Below, one piece after another: positions 57,801 through 64,000 of a DNA stretch of 64,000 nucleotides (position 1 is the first letter of the stretch; the number at the start of each line of letters is the position of its first letter). A model generated the notes under the pieces. That model had not been told where the DNA came from. It worked only from the letters and a program-made list of their open reading frames with translations, and did not search any database. Origin of the DNA: Miscanthus floridulus (lineage: Eukaryota; Streptophyta; Magnoliopsida; Poales; Poaceae); contig NC_089591.1 in NCBI RefSeq assembly GCF_019320115.1, forward strand, positions 20,934,502 through 20,998,501, given 5' to 3'. The position numbers were made by a program, and so were the translations under genes.

Positions 57801-59266
57801 TGAAAGCATCTAGGCCCTTAGTTGGGTTTCAGTGATTAATGACGACACTAGATTACTATGACTAACGTGTGTTTTGTAGAGGCAATTTGAGTTAGATCAT
57901 GGTAATGGAAATTGATTGGGCAATTATGGTTGTCATGCCCCTATCGATGGAAATCATTTTGGTTTTCAAAGGATGGACGACAAGGTTAAGGCAGACTAGT
58001 TCTAAGTGTCGTTTGGTGTTGGAGAGACACTTAGAGTAGTTTAGGACTTTGTTTTTCCTTTGGTCGTACTATTAAGGGGGTATGGACTAGTAGCTTGACC
58101 AAGGTGAGTCTAGTGGGTTAGGTGTGGTGCACACTTGTCAAACCTAGCACTAGGTAGCTCAAGAATAGCCCTAAGATCAATTGGAGGGTCAAATGACTAA
58201 CCGGACGCTAGTCTAGTTGTGATCGGACGCTAGAGGGTGAGTCTGGTCAGCTCATTTGATCAATTGCAGTTGTCTGGTACTGACCGGACACTGAGTGGAG
58301 GAACACCGGACGCTGGGGTGCCTGCATCTAGTCAACTCCAGGGAGGTTCTAGAGATGCTTTTTCTTGACCAGACATGTCCGGTGGGTGCTGACCGGATGT
58401 TGGTCAGAATTCGGTCAGAGTTTAACGGCTCTCTCTGACACAGTGGCGGGCACAACTAACTGGAGCGTCCGGTCATCCTAACCGAAGCATCCAGTCAACC
58501 CGTAGAGTGATGACCTGGCCTCTAAACATTATGTTTTGAATGAGGGGGTATAAATACTTACTCCACTCATCCATGGGAGGTCTCTTGCCTATTTGTTCAG
58601 CTGAGAAAAACCTTTGGAGTGCAAAGGAGAGCAAGAGCCTAGTGGGGTGATTGAGATTTGATAATCCAAGATTAAGGACCTCATTATTGCATAGGGAGTA
58701 GCAAGTATGCATCTAGCTTTCTCATTAGCCTTGTCTTGGTCAAGTGAGAGTTTGTGCTTGTTACTCTTGGCGATCGCCATCACCTAGACGGCTTGGTGGT
58801 GATTTGGAGCTTGGTAATCATCCGGCAAGCTTGTGGATGATCCAAGTCATGTTGTGAGCAGTTGTGGGTGATTCACCGCGATAGAGTGTCAAAGAATCAG
58901 CCTGTAGAGAGCATTTGATCCTTGCATGGATCAAGGGGGTGCTACACCCTTGCGCGGGTCCTCCAATGAGGACTAGTGGGGAGTGGCGACTCTTTGATAC
59001 CTCGGGAAAACATCGCTGTGTTCCTTTCCCTCTCTTTACTTTGAGCATTTACATTTGAGCAATTCATTTCATGTCTTTACATTCCTAGAATTGCCATGCT
59101 AGAGTAGGATTAGAACCTAGGGTGCAAAACTTTTGTGTGGGAGAACTATAGAAACACATTCTAGGCACAATCGGTGAAATGGGCTAAGTGTAGGACTTAA
59201 TTATTGCAAACATTTAGAATTATCCCAATTCACCCCCCCCCCTTCTTGGGCATCTTGATCCTTTCA
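57801..59266 (+). repeat. 5' LTR of element C (1466 bp)
   Basis: It starts TGAAAGCATCTAGG and ends GATCCTTTCA. Its partner is the LTR at 5548-6988. Ten or so GACCGGACGC-like words lie at 58200-58500, just upstream of the TATAAATA box at 58549-58556. Confidence 0.88.
58549..58556 (+). promoter_or_regulatory. TATA box in element C LTR
   Basis: TATAAATA followed by CTTACTCC; the element A LTR has the same arrangement at 6246-6253. Confidence 0.65.
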
Positions 59267-59285
59267 ATTAGTATCAGTGCCTCAT
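59267..59285 (+). other. Primer-binding site of element C
   Basis: ATTAGTATCAGTGCCTC directly after the LTR, a variant of the initiator-tRNA-Met site TTGGTATCAGAGC. Confidence 0.75.
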
Positions 59286-59319
59286 GCTCCCTAAATTAGG
59301 CTTAACCGCCTAGAGCAAA

Positions 59320-61617
59320 ATGTCCCACAGGGATGGACCTCCTCCTATCTTTGAGGGAGATGATTTTCCTTATTGGAAAATTTGCATGGAGGCATACCTA
59401 GAGGCTTTAGATGTTGGAGTTCTTAGAGCCACCTCACAATACTTCCCAAAACCTAAGGATCCCGCCAACCTTCAAGGTGATGACGTTAACTATGAGAAAT
59501 GGAATGCAAAGGCTAGAAACACCCTATTTAGAGGCCTTTGCAAGGATGTTTTAACCATGTGTGGAACCACAAAGATGCCCATGCACTATGGTCGGACATT
59601 TGTGCGCTCCATGATAGAACCAAGAGTGAATGTGAGGAATGCTATCATCTTGTGATGAAAAAGCTTAATTCATTTGAGATCTTCCTAGAGAAAGTGTCAA
59701 TAAGATGTATTCATGTTTGAATGTTCTTATAGAGGAAGTCAATGGGCTTGGACTCACACAAATGCAACCCTCCGATGTTGTGAGAAAGATCTTGAGTGTT
59801 CTCCTCATTGACAAATATGGGCATATTGTAATGGTGCTTCATCAAGGTGATCTTTACACCGCTACACCAACTCAAATATTGGGGAAGATCAATGCACATG
59901 AGATGTACATGCACATCACTCCACAAGATGGCTCTTCTTCCACCAAGAAGAAAGATTTGGCATTCAAGGCTAGCCAAGAGAAGAGGGGCAAAGCAAAAGT
60001 TTATCATGATACCTCAAGTGATGATGAGATTGATGATGCAAGTCTTGCTCTTTTGGTGAGAAGAACCACCAAGATGCTAAAGAAGCTAAACAAGAATGGT
60101 GTCAAGTTTGATGGCAAGAAGAAGAAATTCTTCACTACTAGTAGAAGGAAGCCCATCTTTGAAATGTATTGCTATAATTGTGGAGAACTTGGTCATCTAG
60201 CTCATCAATGCCCCAAACCCAAGAAAGACAAGTACAAGAAGTACAAGGGCAAGAAGAAGTACAAGGGCAAGAAAGATGACTCAAGTGATGAAGATGATGA
60301 TGAGAAGAGAAAGAACAAGCCATACAAGAAGAAGGAATTTCACAAGAAGAAGAATGGCAAGGCATACATTGTTGGTGATTGGCTCATGGATATTGAATCA
60401 TCAAGTGGCTTATCCAATGATGAAAGTGAGAATGAGAAGGAGAAGGTGGCCGCTCTTGTGATTGATTCCTCACTATCTTCACCGACACCGCCACCATCAT
60501 CCTCTACACACCTATGCCTTATGGCCAAGGGTGAACGAAAGGTACAAAATGATGATGATAGTAGTGGTGATGATAATGCTAGCAATGATGAGAGTGGTAG
60601 TGATAGTGGTGAAGAATTTAAATCACCTTCTTATGATGATCTTATCAAGTTGCTAAACCAATACACTAAAATCATTAGAAAGACAAGAGCTAAAAATGAA
60701 AAGCTAGAACTTGAGAAGGACTCACTCTTAGCAAAGTATGACATAGCTGAAAAAGCTAGTGTTGAGCTTAGAGAAGAAAATAAAATTGTGTCATCCAAAC
60801 TCAAGGAGCTCAAAACCTCTAAAAAGGAGCTTAGAGAAAAACTTGATAAACTTGAGGAGATACATAATGAGCTCACCACTAGCTACAACTTGCTAAAAGA
60901 AGAGTACACCAATCTCAAGATTAATCATGACAATCTTGTTCTTTCTCATGAGTTATTTTTCAATGAGCCACATGATGCTACTAACAATCTTGTTAAGATT
61001 GATATAGCTACATCATGTGATGACTTGATTATTGAGAGCATTGAGCAAGGTTCTAGTAGCAAAGGCAAGAAAGTGGTTGAGTCCGACAACTATGATGATT
61101 ATGTCAAGCTCAAGAATGAGAATAAAAAGCTCAAGAAAGATCTTAAAAAGCTATCAACCACCAACACAATTATGATAGAGAATCTTGACAAAGATTATGA
61201 TATGGCTCTTGAGAATGAGATGTTTAAAGAAGAGAACAAGTGACTCAAGATTGAGGAAGATCATGATGAACTTAGAGAAGAAAACAAGAAGCTTAAGTTG
61301 GAGAAAGAGCATCTTAAGACCGCTTTGAGTAAGTTCACAAGAGGCCAATATCTCCAAAGTGAGCCACTCATAAACACCATGATGAAGATGGATAGAAGTG
61401 GTATTGGGTACTTGGCAAATCAAGAGAAGAAAGCTCAAGCTCAACATCAACAACAATACAAGTCAAAGCCTAAGCCAAAGAGATGCATTGAGTGTGGACA
61501 AGAAGGTCACTTTGCTCATGAGTGTCAAACTCCACCACCACAATCCTTGCCCAAGCATGCTAGACCTTTGCCTTCAATGCTCACTACATGTTTAGAAAGA
61601 ATTCTAGTGGAAAGATG
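59320..61617 (+). pseudogene. Element C gag with two zinc knuckles
   Basis: It starts MSHRDGPPPIFEGDDF. Frameshifts near 59550 and 59690 precede a long open stretch (59705-61243) with a CX2CX4HX4C knuckle (CYNCGELGHLAHQC near 60170-60215), acidic Ser-rich tracts and coiled coil. TGA at 61241-61243 interrupts; the frame resumes to a second knuckle (CIECGQEGHFAHEC near 61485-61530) and a further frameshift near 61570. Same layout as element A gag. Confidence 0.85.
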
Positions 61618-61739
61618 AAAGTCATATTCTTAGGTCCACCCAACAAGAATAGGCCTAAATAAATTTGGGTTGCAAAGTCACTAGTTGAGAAAGTCAAGGG
61701 CCCCCATCAAGTTGGGGTCCCTAAACAACAAGCTTGATC

Positions 61740-62950
61740 TCTTGTGTGTAGGTGAACTACAAGACCGGTGGAAGTTATTGGGTTATTGATAGTGGTTGCA
61801 CTCAACATATGACCAGTGATCCTCGTATGTTCACCTCACTATATGAAGAAGTAGATGGTCAAGAAAGGATTACATTTGGTGATAATTCAAAGGGCAAAGT
61901 TTAAGGATTGTGCAAAGTTGCAATATCAAATGATCATTCAATATCAAATGTGCTATATGTTGTTTCATTGAGTTTCAACTTGCTATCCATTGGTCAATTG
62001 TGTGATCTTGGCTTTCAATGTTTGTTTACTGAGAAGGAAGTGGTTATGTCAAAGAAAGATGTTGATCAAGTTATATTCAAAGGTTTTAGATACAACAACC
62101 TATATCTAGTGGATTTTACCTCCGAAGATGCAAACTTGAAGATATGTTTATTCACCAAAACATCACTTGGGTAGCTATGGCATAGAAGACTTGCACATGT
62201 TGGGATGAGCTCACTCAAGAAGCTAATGAAGAATGAATTGGTGAAAGGTTTGAATGATGTGAAATTCGAGAAGGACAAGCTTTGTAGTGCATGTCAAGCC
62301 GGCAGGCAAGTTGCAAACACTCATCAACCAAAGCTTACATGTCAACAACAAGAGTACTAGAGCTTCTCCACATGGATCTATTTGGACATACAACTTACAA
62401 GAGTTTGGGAGGCAATCTCTATTGTCTTGTGATAGTTTATGACTATTCTAGATATACTTGGGTGTTCTTCCTTCATGACAAGACCAAAGTGGCCGCATGT
62501 TTCAAGAAGTTTGCCAAGAGAGCACAAAATGAATTTGAAGTGAAGCTCAAGAAGATAAGAAGTGACAATGGAAAATTTTTTTGACAACACAAACATTGAA
62601 GCATATTATGATGAAGTCGTGATCAAGCATGAGGTCTCTGCAACATACACTCCTCAACAAAATGGTGTAGTAGAGAGAAAGAACCAGACACTTATCACCC
62701 TTGCAAGAACAATGCTTGATGAGTACAATACACCCGAAGCTCTATGGGCGGAAGCTATTAACACCGCATGTTATGCATCTAATTGCCTATTTCTTCAAAA
62801 GTTTCTTGGCAAGACCCCTTATGAGTTACTAAATGGGAAGAAGCCAGACATCTTATTCTTTTGGGTGTTTGGTAGCAAATGCTACATCTACAAGAAGCGG
62901 CAACACCTAGGGAAGTTCTAAAGACATTGTGATATTGGTTACTCATCAAA
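61740..62950 (+). pseudogene. Element C protease and integrase
   Basis: It contains VIDSGCTQHMT (protease), LWHRRLAH and CSACQ (zinc domain), MDLFG, RSDNG and VVERKN (integrase D, D, E). Stops lie at 61902-61904 and 62172-62174, and frameshifts near 62330 and 62575. Element A lost everything after GIKHEVSA; here TYTPQQNG follows as in normal copia integrase. Confidence 0.85.
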
Positions 62951-63416
62951 GTCCAAAGCATATCGAGTATTTAATCATGCCACCGGCTTTGTTGAAGAAA
63001 CATATGATGTGGAATTTGATGAATCTAATGGCTCCCAAGGAGCACATGAGAATCTTGATGATGTAGGTGATGAACCATTAAGGGAGGCCATGAAGAACAT
63101 TCTGGTTGGAGACATCAAGCCCAAAGATGATGTACAAGTGATTGATCCACCCTCTTCATCAAATGTGCCACAAGATGATGATAAAGATGGGAGAGTAGAA
63201 AATGAAGATACTCATATCTCCCATGATCAAATGGTGGTACAAGCTCAAGATATTGATGCTCCACAGCCTCCCCCTCAAGTGGTTGATAGAAGAAATTCAC
63301 CCCTACTATAAGCACATCCATAAGATCTCATCATAGGGAGTCCTTCAAAGGGTGTAATGACTCACTCTTAAAAACTTGCTCCATTTATTAAACATCACTC
63401 GTTTGTTTCTTGCATT

Positions 63417-64000
63417 GAGCGTAAAAATGTAGAAGAAGCTCTTCAAGATCCGGATTGGATAAATATCATGCATGAAGAGTTGAACAACTTCACCCGAAAT
63501 GAAGTTTGGACACTTGAAGAGCGACCACAAGTGCAAGAGTCATTGGAACAAACTGGGTGTTCTGCAACAAACAAGATGATCAAGGCATCGTTGTGAGGAA
63601 CAAGGCAAGGCTAGTTGCAAAGGGGTTCTCCCAAGTTGAAGGGTTGGATTTTGGAGAGACCTTTGCACCAGTTGCAAGACTTGAAGCCATGTGTATCCTT
63701 ATTGCATATGCATCCCATCATGAAATGAAATTATATCAAATGGATGTTAAAAGTGCATTTTTAAATGGTTTCATAAATGAACTAGTCTATATTGATCAAC
63801 CTCCCGGGTTTGAAGACCCTAGATATCCTAATCATGTCTATAGGTTGTCCAAGGCGCTATATGGGCTTAAGCAAGCCCCAAGAGCTTGGTTGAGCGCCTT
63901 CGGGATTTCCTCGTTGAGAAGGGCTTCACCATTGGGAAGGTCGATACCACACTATTCACCAAGAAGCTTGATGGAGAGATCTTCATTTGTCAAGTATATG
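63417..64000 (+). pseudogene. Element C reverse transcriptase, N-terminal part
   Basis: Pieces in shifted frames give [50 protein letters not shown] and [12 protein letters not shown]. Frameshifts lie near 63530 and 63890. The window ends at the first bases of the YVDD-coding stretch. Confidence 0.85.

Larger units (their letters stand above)
57801..64000 (+). mobile_element. Ty1-copia element C, same family as A, runs off window
   Basis: Plus strand: 5' LTR, primer site, gag, protease/integrase, RT up to the right edge just before YVDD. It matches element A closely in LTR ends, gag start and zinc knuckles, and it retains the integrase-RT section that A has lost. Several frameshifts and stops show it is decayed. 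Confidence 0.88.

Overview
The window reads as grass (Poaceae) nuclear heterochromatin-like DNA, probably from a panicoid species such as sorghum, sugarcane or Miscanthus. The grounds are GC-AG spliced genes with a GC-rich first exon, an Au-type SINE, Stowaway-like termini starting CTCCCTCC, CACTA elements, MULE/FAR1-type transposase, and long Ty1-copia and Ty3-gypsy LTR elements. The species cannot be fixed from sequence alone.

Layout: (1) 1-6988 holds a GC-rich stretch, a cluster of LTR U3-like motifs, and a decayed Ty1-copia element on the minus strand (element A) with its 5' LTR at 5548-6988. (2) A abuts the gag of a second, plus-strand copia element (B, 6989-11812), which ends in a 1950-bp 3' LTR. 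(3) 12581-15078 is a gypsy-type solo LTR with a DNA element nested in it. (4) 15255-17289 (minus) is the only intact host gene recognised: an eight-exon, 412-residue acid-lipase-family triacylglycerol lipase with signal peptide, catalytic triad and TATA box. (5) 18408-18961 is a TA-rich repeat structure. (6) 19000-22203 is a CACTA element carrying a SINE. (7) 23880-28761 holds a decayed FAR1/MULE transposase and, convergent to it, a multi-exon gene of the family that accompanies plant MULEs. (8) 32004-32895 is a Stowaway-like element with a tRNA-like sequence. (9) 33067-36315 is a second CACTA element with a dead Ulp1-like protease fragment and a nested gypsy solo LTR. (10) 37367-37517 is a short MITE, followed by an LTR-like segment and a copia solo LTR (38370-39518). 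(11) 40921-48165 is copia element D (minus) with a truncated LTR. (12) 48166-55979 is minisatellite plus the end of a third CACTA element, split by a non-autonomous gypsy element E (48424-55407). (13) 57801 to the right edge is copia element C, of the same family as A, running out of the window.

Almost everything is a nested transposon history: insertion into insertion, unequal recombination to solo LTRs (three with target-site duplications), internal deletions, and premature stops that are mostly C-to-T or G-to-A changes. I see no operon, CRISPR, rRNA or functional tRNA gene, and no clearly new biological system. The most useful leads are the short-motif arrays upstream of LTR TATA boxes, the biased stop-codon pattern, and the intact lipase gene whose stop codon lies 176 bp from a solo LTR.
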